Shown one piece after another: positions 1 through 13,000 of a DNA stretch of 64,000 nt (the stretch's first letter is position 1; each line of letters starts with the position of its first letter). The notes below the pieces were generated by a model. That model was not told the DNA's origin. It did no database searches and saw nothing but the letters and a program-made list of their open reading frames with translations. The DNA is from Nomia melanderi (lineage: Eukaryota > Arthropoda > Insecta > Hymenoptera > Halictidae). The position numbers and the translations under genes were made by a program. The stretch covers positions 33,637,160 through 33,701,159 of the forward strand of contig NC_134999.1 of assembly GCF_051020985.1 (NCBI RefSeq). Direction: 5' to 3'.

Positions 1-1939
1 CCTAGATGAATTGGGTATTAGATTGACGTCGGAGGAAATGAAGATGAACATCAGACCTCTCTTGAGACTCGTATGTACCCGTTTTTTGGGTGACATGTGT
101 GGGTTGGTTGATATGTGTGTAGCCCATGTCCCTAGTCCTCAGTCGCACGCACCGGTCAAAGTGCAGCACGTTTATACTGGACCGATAGATTCGCCTCTCG
201 CGCAGGACATGGTCAACTGTGATCCAGATGTTAGTATTTTCTATCTGTATATATCATCGAAAGATTATGGGACTTCGTTAACGTGTTTCAATGTCTCCAG
301 GGGAGATTAATGATTCACAGTACAAAAATGTATCCTACCGAAGACTGCACGCTGTTCGTAGTCCTCGGAAGGGTGATGTCCGGTACCCTGGAAGCAGGAC
401 AACGGGTCCGCGTGTTGGGTGAAGCATATTCTCGTACGGATGAGGAGGATTCGCGCGTTCTTACTGTCGGTAGACTATGGATCAGCGAGGCACGTTACTC
501 GATCGAGTTGAACAGGGTTCCAGCAGGCAACTGGGTCCTCATCGAGGGTATCGATCGACCTATTGTGAAAACGAGCACAATAACCGATCTGAACAGTTCA
601 GACGATCTACACATATTCCGGCCATTGAAGTTCAATACCCAAAGCGTGATCAAAATCGCGGTGGAGCCTGTTAATCCATCGGAATTACCAAAGATGTTGG
701 ATGGTCTCAGAAAAGTGAACAAAAGCTATCCTTTGCTGGGCACCAGGGTCGAAGAAAGCGGCGAACACGTAGTCCTGGGCACAGGAGAATTATATTTGGA
801 TTGTGCCATGCACGATTTGCGGCGCATGTATTCAGAAATCGATATAAAAGTGGCCGACCCTGTGGTCGCGTTCGCGGAGACAGTAGTCGAGACCAGTTCC
901 CTGAAATGTTTCGCCGAAACGCCGAATAAACGTAACAAGTTGACGATGATCGCCGAACCGTTGGAAAGAGGATTGGCGGAGGACATAGAAGCGGAACACG
1001 TGAAAATTACATGGAACAAGTAAGCGGCTCACTTGACATCGGATCATTTGGATGAACCCAACATGGGGGTGGTTTCGATCATTTGAATACTTACAGGAAA
1101 CGGCTAGGAGAGTTCTTCCAAACGAAATACGATTGGGACTTGCTAGCTGCGCGAAGTATATGGGCGTTTGGTCCTGATTCCACGGGCCCTAACATTCTAG
1201 TCGACGACACTCTCCCATCCGAGGTGGATAAAACTTTGCTAAACAGTGCGCGAGACGCCATTATTCAAGGCTTTCAATGGGGTACTCGAGAAGGTCCTCT
1301 CTGCGAGGAACCAATTCGGAATGTCAAATTTAAGATCCTCGACGCTGTGATCGCCCAGGAACCTCTGCATCGAGGAGGTGAGATTGAATATTTCAAGTGG
1401 GTGGACTTTTATTAATTTTGTTTTCTGTGTTAGGTGGACAAATTATTCCGACTGCTAGAAGAGTAGCCTACTCCGCGTTCCTGATGGCGACGCCTAGGTT
1501 AATGGAACCCTATTTATTCGTGGAGGTTCAAGCTCCCGCGGATTGCGTGTCGGCCGTTTACACGGTTCTAGCTAAGAGAAGAGGTCACGTGACCCAAGAT
1601 GCTCCTGTTCCCGGAAGCCCCTTGTACACCATCAAGGCGTTCATACCAGCGATCGATAGCTTCGGGTTCGAGACTGATCTGAGAACGCACACGCAGGGTC
1701 AGGCATTCTGCTTGTCCGTGTTTCACCATTGGCAGATCGTACCCGGTGATCCTTTGGACAAGAGTATCACGATTCGACCTCTCGAACCTCAACCGGCTAC
1801 ACACTTGGCTAGGGAATTCATGTTGAAGACGCGGAGAAGGAAGGGTCTCTCAGAAGATGTATCCATTAATAAATTCTTCGACGATCCTATGTTGCTCGAA
1901 TTGGCAAGACAAGATGTACTTCTAAATTATCCATTATAA
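1..1939 (+). CDS. EFTUD2: U5 snRNP GTPase Snu114/EFTUD2, C-terminal part (partial at left edge)
   Basis: Exons read as <2-229, 301-1019, 1097-1377 and 1434-1939; the phases join exactly (0, 2, 1) and give about 577 residues. The protein is the EF-2-like GTPase of the U5 snRNP, which acts in the nucleus to drive spliceosome activation and disassembly. The window starts inside the gene, so the GTPase domain is missing. What remains matches the domain II and later EF-2-like part of the family almost residue for residue, for example NRVPAGNWVLIEG, RPLKFN and EPVNPSELPKMLDGLRK in exon 2. The last exon carries PTARRVAYSAFLMATPRLMEP, HVTQDAPVPGSPLYTIKAF and a conserved tail ending LNYPL. The first intron uses a GTTAGT donor and all introns here are under 80 bp. 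No frame breaks are seen. Confidence 0.97.
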
Positions 1940-1993
1940 TGAATGATAGTTGTAATAATTCCGTTTATGATTCTATTGTAAAGACCTATCGAT

Positions 1994-1999
1994 AATAAA
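1994..1999 (+). terminator. poly(A) signal of the Snu114 gene
   Basis: AATAAA lies 55 bp after the stop codon and is followed by T-rich sequence. It is the expected 3' end signal for the upstream gene. Confidence 0.6.
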
Positions 2000-2807
2000 A
2001 TTAATTTTCTACGAATCTTCCGACTTTTCAATTGCACCTTCTGATCCTCTCTGTTGTCCTATTTGTAGTAATTCGAAAAGAAAGATATCGTGAAAAGTTA
2101 CTGTCATAACTGTAAGCGACACCGAGATATCGAGTGGAGGCATTTCACGCCACGCTCCAAGTAAAATGGAGGGCGCTTAAATCAATAACTGCGCAGGGTC
2201 GGAATATAAGTTGCTGAGAATGCCGAGCGAAACATTCCACTGCGAATACATTACGAAAGTTCGAAGTATACTGTAACTCACTTCATAGGTAAGAACGCTA
2301 TCGTTGTGCTGATCGTTCGGTAAAATGGAATTTCCTTGCAGGGTAATAGTCAATGCAACATGACCGTGCATTCCGTTGCAGAATCGTTCGTCACGTAACT
2401 GTGAAACTTTCTAACATAAGCGGAACCGCGTTTCAAATCTTAAAATGGTAGATTACGGGTAATCTAATCTTGCAAACCTATTGCATCAAAAGAGGGCTTG
2501 CCGAGAACTCGTAAACCTAAAAGATGGACAAGAGAAAGTACACAAAATTTCCCGATTTACGTTAAGAAATCCCTAAACTCGGAGAAGAGAAGAGCAGTCG
2601 AGAAACCGCTCACTCGCATCAATGCAAAATAATTATTCGCACGTCAGAACTTTTAACGTTCCCACCTCGAATTTACAAAGATTCGATCAGTACTTAACGA
2701 TCAGGCAATATAAAACGAATCTAATTTAAACACAATCGAAATTAGAGCAGTTTTCTACGCGCGCTTAATGGAAGTCTCGGGTAACATCCGCGGTAGGAAT
2801 ACTTTCG

Positions 2808-2822
2808 GCGGCCATCTGGCGG
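2808..2822 (-). promoter_or_regulatory. CTCF-like motif at the left border of the Polycomb-gene domain
   Basis: On the minus strand the 15 bases read CCGCCAGATGGCCGC. They match the classic CTCF core CCASYAGRKGGCRSY at 13 of 15 positions. The site sits between the 3' end of Snu114 and the first Psc-like gene. A weaker, half-matching site (TGGAGGGCGCT) lies near 2168-2178 on the plus strand. Binding is inferred from the motif only. Confidence 0.35.
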
Positions 2823-4316
2823 TCATTACGGCTGAATTTACAGCACGCGCGTACAATTAGATAACAGCAATCAATGAGCCGTTCGAAGACGCGTGTCGGC
2901 GAACAAAGAAAACCGCAGGAAATTGTGCAGCGGATGTAATGGAAAGAAGTACATTGGGACGGCACAGGGGCAAGAGGGGTTTCTCGTCGGGACCGCCTAT
3001 CCCCACCTCTGACATTCAGAAAAGTCTGTGTGGGTGACGATTCTGACAAATGGTATGCCAAAGTCGGCAATCCGTGCGTGGAAGGCTGTGCCCTCTCCAT
3101 TTTGACCACTGAGACTGACATTCCTGCCAGGGGACTTTTTTCCATTTCTATATAGTATAGTTGCACAGCCGGAGATTCGAAACGAAACGAGAATACGGGA
3201 AAGTAGAGAGGAAGCGCGCGCAGTTAGCAGGCGGGGCCGCAACTGCGCGCAGTCGAATGGGTGGTCAGAGTGGTCGGAGCTTGACGCCATTTTACCGGCT
3301 GTAACCATGCCCATCCGTCCGCCCATGTGCGGCGATCGACCAGAGAGCCGTCGCTTGCCCGATGGGCGCAAAACCGGGTTCGCTCGGCTCGATTGTCTCT
3401 TTTTCAAGGCGACGGTCGCTACGGAGCGGACTACCGCGTCGCCGCCGATCGATCGGTCGTCTCCTCGCGTTCTTCTCGTTCTCCCTTTCCGTTTCTCGCT
3501 CGCCCGCTCTCACTCTCTCTTCCTCTCCCGGCAACCCCCGACGTCGCGGCGCCGCGCGCGGTTTCTTCACGATACACCGCGAACGCCGTTAATTCGTCGG
3601 CCGGCCGATTTTTCGGTAATGAACATACACATACCACACACGCATATAATTAAAGATGAATGATTACGATCGAAAACAATTTATGCGGTAATAAACGCGA
3701 GTATTTACGATGCAATTCGCGTTACTACAGATTTTACGATACGATTGAATGCTGGCATCCTTGGGTAAATGAATAGGAAGGCCGAGAATTACCGGAAGAC
3801 ACGATCGAATACGAATAACGACTTAACTCGTGTTCTTCAATTAACAGGATAACGGGCCGTTTGCTTCTTTGCTCTCGTTTTTCGACGCGAGATTTAATGA
3901 ATTTACGAGTTTTTTGAATGGGGCAGCCTTTGTTCAATGAGTTTCAATCGCAATTTATGGCTGCGTTCTGTTATTAACTACCTGATTTGTTATCGAGGAT
4001 TTTTAACCCCTGTCGCGTGGAACATGGCGACTATACCGGACGGATTGTGGTCCTGCTGCTACTAAGATTCTAATGATATCTTCGACTGTGTAAGTTTAAG
4101 GGGTTGATACGCTTGATAATTACGTCGGAAGGTTTCAAGAACATCGTTAGACGTTAGTCATCGATCGGGCACAGTTCGCGGTCGGAAGTCTAAATGAAGC
4201 GCACCGAAATTTCGAAGATTTATTCCGAAAAACGGCGGCGGCTTCGTTCGTAGAAGAACCGTCGCAACAAACGCGTACGACGCGCGACCAATCAGGATCA
4301 ACCGGTTACCGGGTTC

Positions 4317-4325
4317 TATAAATAG
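4317..4325 (+). promoter_or_regulatory. TATA-box-like element TATAAATAG
   Basis: The nine bases match the TATA consensus and lie about 5.7 kb upstream of the first coding exon of Psc-like gene A. No clear initiator is seen 25-30 bp downstream, so use as a promoter is uncertain. An identical 9-mer lies at 28,605-28,613, inside the first intron of gene B. Confidence 0.25.
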
Positions 4326-5869
4326 CGGGACAATTTAAATTTACAATAGCGCGTGATGTACTGTAGCGCGAGTCACTGTTATATACGCACGGGATACTTC
4401 TCGAATACGGTTCGGTTGGCTGTCGCAGCGCGTTATCGGAAGACGGCCGTGTACGTGTATGTTCGTGTGTGTATGCCCGGCATGCGTGGCTATCGTCGAA
4501 ACTAGAGTAACGCCTTTACAAGCGTACAATCGCGAACGCAACGCGCGACCGTTGTATTATTCGACATAGAGATCGAAGTTACGAAAGTAGAGGCCAGGAA
4601 GTAACTATGCATAATAGATCGAACCGCGACTATTAGCTCGGTGCATACGAAAGATCGATTTCAGGAACCTTGAATCCCGTGAACTTGAATTATGCGGACG
4701 CGAGCATTCGGGAAGCGTACTAAACGGACAGTCGATGGAATAAGGAAACTAAAAGTTACTGACAAAACCGGGAACCGACGCGAGTAACGAGTTAACTCGT
4801 CGCCTTAACGGGTTGATCGCAGTCTTCGCATATGAAACAAGAAATTTCGCGTGTATAGACTCCATCATAAAGAACTTCTTTCAGCGATCGGCTATATTCT
4901 TTAGAGCCACCGTTAGGTCGGCGCATATTTATCGCGCGGGTACGTCGGCGTGGTTTTATTGTGGCACGGACAAGTCACCGTCCGCAACACGTCGCTGCTC
5001 GAAAGCTGCTTTTTATGCTCGATGCGCCGCGACCGGCACTCGATGCATCCGATAATTAGAGCGACGTGGAAAGGGTCTCGCATGGTCAGACGACGTTCTC
5101 GAATCGGTCCAACGGGTTCCTCGCGCTGATTAGCGTACTTCAGTGTCCTGGCTGCACCCCGCGATTCTCATCAAGAGAAATGCATTCGCCGCTGAGTACC
5201 CGTCAACAAACGCTTCATTGCGACCACCTGCGATTTGCTCGCGTGACTATACAGAGTGTCCCGGCATTCGCGATACAACAGGAAACAAAGCAGCCCCCTT
5301 TACAAAAGCAGCTCGAAACTGCGGACTGTAATCACTTCGTTCGAACATTCGTCGAACACGAACAACCTAGCGGAATTCTGCTATCGGTCCGACCATTACT
5401 GTCCGAATCTACTGTCCGCAATCGCTACTAGGGATGCAACCGATTCTATCGCGTTCTTTCGATGTACGTTTACGGAGAGAATGGCTCTATTCCCGAAGAT
5501 GCGTTCATCGTGAACTTCTTATTCGATAGAGATAACTATCAAGCTCTCAAATAAAGATTTCCGTTCCCTGGCTGCGAAACGGTGCCCCAAAGAGTACGAG
5601 GAACCTATTACAACCTGCTGATTAACAACGCAGAAGAGGGTGACCATGCTTGATTCCCAGGCAAGATCGATTGAAGCGGAGCCGAATCGATGGGCGCATC
5701 GATGGATTCGGTGGATCCAGGGGTACCGATGGTTCGAAGGGCACAGAAGCAGGGGTCACGGAGGGAGAGTCGGACGAGAGGAGGAAAGGTAGGACTCGCG
5801 GAAAAGGACGAGGACCAGGGAAAAGGGGAACGAGCTGGGGTCGTCGACGCTCGCCGACGCTCGGCGTCG

Positions 5870-7164
5870 TTCGTGCGGCTCCGTCGCAGCGAGGCGGGGT
5901 TTAGGCGGGGTCGATACGCGAACAGAGCCGCGTCTTCCCGTCGTTTCCGTGCAGCGTCGTTCTAATCGCACCGTATCGAAATCTGGCAACGGCTGCCGCC
6001 GCAGTTCGGCGCCACCGCTGCACACACTTGCTCCGTTTGGCGATCGCGCCTCTCCGCCGCCACCGCAACCGCCGCCGCCGCCGCCGTCGCAGCCACCGGA
6101 ATCGCTATATCATCGGGTATCGTCGTCGCGCTCGTTCGAGAGTCGTCCGAGTGCAACGAATCGAGAATCGCGCGGTTGGCCGGGAGAAACAGAGATAGGA
6201 AAAGAGAGAACAGGGCAGAGGGGAAAGAGAGAGAGAGAGAGAGCGAGAGAGACAGGGTCGAGGGGTGAGGGAGAAAGAGAGCGCGGTGTTACGTTGACGT
6301 CGGAGTCGCGAGACGCGAGAGACCCGTGGAGTCCTCGAAGAGGAGGGAGGCAACGGAAGAGCGACAGAGACCGTGGAACAGCGCGCGATACAGGGTGGGT
6401 GGTGGAGAGGGGGAGAGACCAGGCAGAAAGAGAGAGAAAGCGAAGACAAGAGGAGGAAAGAGAGAAAGAGAGAGAGAGTGAGAGACAGAAGGAGCACACG
6501 CGCGCGCGCGCGTTCTCGCTCGCCTGTCGACCCACCGGTCGATCGACAACCACGTCGTGTCGTCGACGACGAGCACGACGAAGAGGAACGTGGCGCGCGT
6601 GTACGAGCGGGAGTGACGACACGTTAGCACCGCCGAGGTGGTGTAAGAAGAGATCCGATCGAGCGTGATAGAAAACGGAGACGCGGAAAACGGTAGGGCT
6701 GAGTGGAAGGAGGGGGAGAGGATAGGAGCGGTGTGGAAGGAAGGAAGGAGAGAAAGGAAGTAGAGGAGGAAGAAGAAGAAGAAGAGAAGAGAACCGGGGC
6801 CGAAATCGTGGCAGGGACATGTGCGCGGCGCTGTGCTCGCGGTCGGTAGGGACGTGATGGTACGTGGCTCGCGGCGGCGTGCGAGTTATCAGGATTGCTC
6901 GCGGTCACGGGTTCGTGACAACGGCCGTGGCGAGGAGTGCGACGGCGTGAGCGACGACAACGAGGCGCGCTATCGCGGGAGAGAGCCTCGGGGCGCCGCA
7001 CGCCGACGGACGGAGCGCTGTTGCCACCTCTCCTCGGCCGCTGCACCGCGAGAACCGATACGGCAACCAAGAACACCGTCGTTGCCACGTCCGCTGCTAC
7101 GTTCCGCTGCCAGCCGGGACGGCAGCTCGCTGGCCACGACACGACCGTATCTCTCGCTTAGCTG
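5870..7164 (+). promoter_or_regulatory. CpG-rich promoter and probable noncoding first exon of Psc-like gene A
   Basis: This stretch is dense in CpG, with a CCG repeat at about 6053-6090 and long GA tracts (6184-6282 and 6425-6490). It ends in a good splice donor, AGCTG then GTAAGC, at 7164/7165. The next good acceptor before the gene's ATG (CTGTTTCAG) ends at 10,052. A spliced 5' UTR exon here is therefore likely, giving an intron of about 2.9 kb. The transcription start cannot be fixed from sequence. Confidence 0.4.
6184..6490. repeat. GAGA-rich purine tract
   Basis: Runs of GAGAGAGA occur at about 6222-6253 and 6425-6485, separated by purine-rich sequence. In flies such tracts bind GAGA factor (Trl) and are common in promoters and Polycomb response elements. 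They are also simple repeats, so function is inference. Confidence 0.55.
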
Positions 7165-10052
7165 GTAAGCAAACCTATACACCGCTGGTGAGCCTCACTA
7201 TACCGCCCCCGAAACCTCTGATAGTTCGCCGCGAATCATCCGACTGCCTGTCAGTATATTGCGCTTCGTCCAACTCCGCGATACTCCGCCGAAGATCGGA
7301 GCTCGGACGCGATCCACTGTTATCCGTCAGGTTCTCTCCGCCTGGAATAGCTACCGTGTACTCGCGGCCTCCATACAGTAGCCAGTGAGACAGTGAACTC
7401 GTTGATTGGCCCTCCGAAGGCGGACGTTTCCGAGGACTCGGTTGGCGGTGTAGTCCGGCTCCGTTCGGACCGTTCGTTGATTTTTATCAGATGTTTTCGG
7501 ATGTACTCTATCCCTTAAGTTGGGGCTAACGTAAATAATCGACGAGTTTCGTTGGTCGTTGAGGACCGGCGAGATAGAAGCCTCATCGTCGAGAATTAGG
7601 GTTCGAACGAATCTAGGCAGCGGAGCCTGGCTCTCGTCGAAAACGTCAGCCTTCCAAGGGTTAAACAAGCAACGAGAGAGGGAGCGTGTTTGGGTAGATG
7701 GAGGCGGGCACTTGGCTCCGAGGGAGATCTAAGTTTAGTAAACAACGGTATTCGGTAAAATACGAGTACGTTTCGACGAGTCCGCTATCTTCCTTCCGGG
7801 AACCGTTATATATCTGCTCGTGCCGGCTGGAAAATGAATACAAACGATTCTTTCCGAACGATTACGAGAGATACACCGTTTGCACGGCTGGCGATAGTAG
7901 CAGGAACACGAGCCGCGTTTCCGTGGCACCAATGTCCGATCGACGATAGCCCCCTTTTTTTTTTTACTTGTTCCGCGCTGCGTCGCGATCGAATATCATT
8001 TCCTCCGTCGTTTCTACCGGCGGCTCGCGATCCTCGAGCGTAGAGAACGTGACCGGAATCGGGGAATAGAGCTTGTTCGTCCCGAGCCGATGAAAAATTT
8101 CGATCGCGAACGCCCTCGAGGGAACCGCTCCGCGAGGATCACCGCGAACGAATTCGTCCTCTGCCGGCTTGGCGCCAGACCTTTCTCAAGTCCGAGTCCA
8201 GAGACCCTTCTACTGCTCCCCTCCCCTGCCTCCCTGCCTCTGTTTCTGTTCCTCTCTCTCCCTTCTCCTACTGTCCTATTTCTCCCTCTTTCTCTCTCCC
8301 CCTGCTTCCGCCGCCTCCTCCTCCGCCTCCTCCTCCTTTTCTTCTTCTTCCTCCTCTTCCTCTCGCTCTCCTGTTCATTCCTGGTGACTCCACTTTCGTG
8401 TCTCCGCCGTGTTCCCGGCCTTGGCGAATCATTCACCAAACCGAAATTGCCTGAACACGAGTAGCCGACTGTGTTATTCCCGTACGCAGGTGGTCGAGCC
8501 TTCCTTTCCGGCCAGTTTCGCCGGCCATGCGCAGTGACACTTGCCCCGTGCTCGCGAGCTCGTCACACGCGAATCGTTTTCCAAACCGTCGAATGCTGCA
8601 TGTCGACTCATCGTCCGGATATTCTACGGAAAAACAATTCAAATGAATGTCGTGTTCTTTTATAGAATTGCTCGCATTCCCCAACGCACCGCTGCGAGGT
8701 AAACTCGCAGAGCTCCAGTTTCTCGAAGCTTTTAAGGTTCAAGCCCGTGAGCCATGTAAATAAACATTGATCCCGGTTCTCTTGATTCGAATAAATTCAG
8801 TGAAAATCGAAATAAACTCGGTTGTTCTCGATCCCTTGTTCTTAAAAAGGAGAATGTTTCGTGTAATAGACGGTACATTCCTCGTATTAACGAACCGACG
8901 AACTCCTTTCCAACTCGTGCTATTGCGGATTTTACGACGAGCTCGTCGCACCGTTGAAATGCGCGCTATCAAACGAAGTGGCGGCACGATAAATCGTAAC
9001 GTGTACGGGCCCGTGTAGATCCGCGCCGCGGTAGCTCTAAAAACCTAGTTTTTCCAGGTCGACGTGGTGTCGCGTGACCGGCCGGTTTCACTGTCAAGTA
9101 CCTTTCACGCGAGGACCTCGTTGTTCGGCTCGTGTTCGGTTCCGATAATCCCGCCTCTCGCACCGAGGCGTTTCTTTAATCCCCTCGACGCGACAACCGC
9201 GATCGAATTGAATAAATCCCCGATCGACGATCCGCCGGCCGCGCGGATCGAACAGGATCCGTGGGCAGGATTCAAACGAGCGAGGAACGGGGAAAAAGCA
9301 GAGGCATTTTTCGCGGCGAACGCGCTAACTCAGACTCGGCGAGGAGTAGCCAACGGTTGAAACGGTATTCGTGCGAAAAGCGATTCGCTCGCGCGATACG
9401 AGCGAGTTGACCGACTTCGCATACGATTCTCGCGGCTATCGAGGTGTACCAGTTCGTCTAGTCGAAATTATTAAACGGTGCACGCGGCGCGGAAGGGATC
9501 GAGGAGAGAGAAAGCATCCCCTTTAAGAGATAGACCTTAAAGTGGCTGCGCAACGCTTTCCCGCGACAGGATTTCCACGAGATATTTCGTTATTCTAAAT
9601 ATACCGGCGATCCGTCGGTGTCTCGGTTAAACGGAAATCGCCGGCCGGCGTGCGCCCCAGCCAGATTACCTGCGTGAATTCCCGTGGGGACAGTGCGCGC
9701 GGCCGGCTACCTGCGTTTCGACATCCTCCGCCGCCCCTGCCAGAACGCTCGCGCGTATCGACGTCACCGGTGCCGGTACTAATGACCCGCGTAACGCGAT
9801 TTAATTTTAGATAAGCGAAAGATCATTCGGATACCCGGCGGATCCTCGTACGTCGAACGAGACGAGTCGCAGCGACGCGACGCGCAAGCGAACTCGCGCG
9901 TATCGAGGGAGAAAATAAATGCGACGATCCTACGAACGGTGCGCGGCACACGTCTGGTGGACCGTCATCGCGCCGGCCGCGATTAAACGATTTTTAATCG
10001 TCCCCGATCCGACAGCCGCGGATTAACCAACGGACCGTCACAGCTGTTTCAG
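7165..10052 (+). other. Probable first intron of Psc-like gene A
   Basis: The interval runs between a predicted donor at 7165 and the acceptor at 10,052. No coding exon is recognised. It holds a CT-rich stretch at about 8210-8375, whose complementary strand reads as an artefactual Arg/Lys-rich frame, and generally CpG-rich DNA. Confidence 0.4.
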
Positions 10053-10066
10053 AACCGAACATCGAC

Positions 10067-13000
10067 ATGGAGGCGACGGAGAGGGAGAAGCCGCTGGTTA
10101 AAGAGTTGAACGAACATATCGTGTGCCCTCTCTGCAGGGGCTACCTCATTGACGCAACGACGCTCGTAGAGTGCCTGCATTCTTGTTAGTATACACTTTC
10201 TATCAATCGGAACACTTTCGCCCGATCGATCGGGAGTAATGTTTGTCTGTCTGTGCTCGAATCGCGTGTCATCCGCTTATTAGCATCGATTTACAAGGCA
10301 AAATGCCCGGGGTGTCTGGTAACTGTAGCACAATTCGAATTGAATACGCATACTCGCAGACAGTATGGAACAAGTCACTGTTCATTGCTCGCTGATTCTA
10401 CTTAGCGGAATTGCTAATCGTGTGAATGTACATCTTATTAAAGGCGAACTGTGCGACAAGAATACTTTACCATACATCTTCGTATTATTTTGCTACTTAG
10501 AATCAACATTGATAATGCCAAGATTACCAGCACACCCTGTATGGCCGGGTAATAAAGCCGTCCGATCGCAATACTCGAGCTATTCGTACGCGCCGCTGCG
10601 CCGCACCGCGCCGTGCCTCGAACGGCTGTATCTACTTCGTGTGCGTGAAACAGCCCGTACGGTTGTCCGCCCTTCTGGCGGGGCATCTGAATTCATGGAG
10701 GGTGACTAACCGACGCGCTCTTCGTTGTGCTTTCTAATTTGTCTGAACCCGATCCGGTGCGTACTTCAAAAACAACTCGAATAACGAAGCATGAAAATGA
10801 TTGCAAAGATTCAACGCGAGATAAATAACTTCGGATCGAAAACGTAACAGAGAGATCGCCGACAGGTGAATAATCCGATCGCGAAGGAATTGCACGAGTA
10901 ACGCGAACTTCTCGGTAACAGTAGAAACGCGTTTCCGGTGTTTAACGGTCGCGAGCGAGAAGTCTCGCGGTGAATTGCGTGGTAAAGTCGCGGTGCTCGT
11001 GGGATGACCCACAAAAAGACGACGCGAGCTAAAGTACAAGGCGGACGACGCTCAGTTTGCAGAGGTTGCATAGTCAGACGGCTGAGTAGCGGTGCACGAG
11101 CGTGTCCCGTGTGCAACGTCGCGACGTCTCCGCCCCTGCTGCCGGACGTGAAGCTGCAACGACTGGTCTATCTGCTGGTACCGGGCCTGTTCCGGTCCGA
11201 GCTCGAACGAAGGCGCCACTTCCGGCTGGTGAACCCGCAGTGTCCACCGTTGGCCCCACCTTTGGGCGCTCTCGACCTAACCTTGGACGATTTTGTTAGT
11301 CTAAGCCTGTGCGCGCTCGATGAACCGGAAGACGAAGCGCGCGATCAATCACCGGAAAGTTTCGCCGGGTCAAGACCACGGGCGAACGTTGACCAGCCGA
11401 ACCACGAAGAGGCGACACGGATCAGAAGTACAAGATACCTGAAATGTCCTGCCGGCGTGACGGTCCGACATCTGGTGAGACTGCTGATGCTGAAGAGAGG
11501 CTGGGAAGAGGTGAACTCCCTCGGGGTGAACAAGATAGAGATGCTGTGCGAGCGGAGCAACGAGCAGCGGCTGGACACCCCCAAGATGATATCTCTGGAC
11601 CACTCGTGGACTCTGCTGGATCTCGCTTGCATATTCGGCTGGAAAAGGGTGAGTCCGTTAATTTCTTTTAGTTTGCTACTTGCTCCTATCGCTGATCCAT
11701 CGTGGCATGATAATGAAACCAATAGTTTGCCTTGCTCGCGTTCCGAAATTCGTTTGCCGCCAGCGCGTTTCGGACACGAAGACGAACGATAGATACCATA
11801 GGAGAAGCGACGATTTTCACGTTACAGGACTCGCCTATGAAGCTGTTTTACCGGCTGACGCGAAAGGATAGTAACGCGGTGTCCGTGTCGAGAGTGAGTC
11901 CTTACAACAACGAAACGAGCAAGGATGTCCCGACCATGGAGAACATTCAAAGGCCGCCGACACCGCCGCCGAGTCCCAAGCCAGTCCAAGAATGCGAAGT
12001 CGAGGCTCGTAGGATTTTAGAAAGTAGCACCGAGCCGGCTCGGTCCCTGGAGGCGAATCCGGAACGCGACAAGGAGCCGAAGGCAAAGAAACCCCGCTGC
12101 GAGGTGACGCCCGTCATGAGGACGCCCGATCTCGTGCCGATGCAACCGAATCACGTGCCGGAGAGCTCGAAGACTAAAGAGCTGGCCAGGCTGGAGCACA
12201 GGAAGCGCAGGAAACGACGGAACAAACGGGTTATAGCGGAAATCACCACCACGCCGAGGGAGGATCTGCTGAAGCTGAAGGTCCGCCTCACGCCGTGTCC
12301 GCCGAGGATCACGTCGACGACGGCCAGCGGCCAGACCAAGGAGAAATTGTTACAGATGAGAGCCGTTAGAAGAGAGAAGATCAAAGCGACTGCACTAGGC
12401 CAGCAACGATCGACGAGTTCCTTGGTCCGGGAAGATGGTGCCAAAGACGGTATCGGGGAGACCGAAGAGACTATCGAGGAAATTATAGACAGTATACCGG
12501 ACGAGGTGGTCAGAATCGCACAAAACATCACCACGCAAGCCGAGGAAGCGTCCGCGGGTACGGAAAGAATAGAGCAGAGGAGCGTATCGACAGCTTGCAG
12601 ACCTCCACCTAAATCAAAGGAGGAAATCGAACTGGATGCAGCGAAGCCGGCCGAGCAGGTCGAAGTGGAGCGACCTAAGAAAGACGAGGAGATCCTACGA
12701 CGGTTAGGTTTGGTCGCGGTGAACGAGGCCGGTGACAAGTTCCGCGAGAAGGCGAAGCAACGTGTCCAGAACAACGGGGAGAAGATCGACAGCTTGGATC
12801 GGGAGAAACTCGAGAAGCAACTGCGCGAGAGCAAGGCGAACCGAGTGAGGAGCTTGTTGGCCGAGAAACAGATGCGCGACACGCTCAAGAGCATCATGTC
12901 GAAGACAAAAGAGGAACAACCACCCCCGCCTGTGCCGGTCAATACCGTTCCGAAGAAGAAAGGCCCGCCGCCGCTGGCACCCCTCCGAGTCGCGAAGCCG

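Larger units (their letters stand above)
2000..5869. other. Noncoding upstream flank of the first Psc-like gene
   Basis: No gene is recognised here. The short open frames on both strands have no recognisable domain. The sequence becomes CpG-rich from about 3180. It holds a CTCF-like motif at 2808-2822, a GCCATTTT word at 3286-3293, a CT-rich stretch at 3480-3535 and a TATAAATAG at 4317-4325. It could contain an alternative promoter or enhancers of the Psc-like gene; that is inference only. Confidence 0.4.

Noticed and set aside
5949..6820. Long frames on both strands near the gene A promoter
   Set aside because: They are produced by GA/CT repeats and GC-rich sequence that lacks stop codons; a noncoding exon is more likely.
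8014..8464. Arg/Lys-rich and Leu/Ser-rich frames on opposite strands
   Set aside because: Both come from a pyrimidine-rich simple sequence; neither has a domain or coding-like composition.
9064..9360. 98-codon frame in the gene A first intron
   Set aside because: No domain and no splice sites linking it to gene A; CpG-rich composition explains the open frame.
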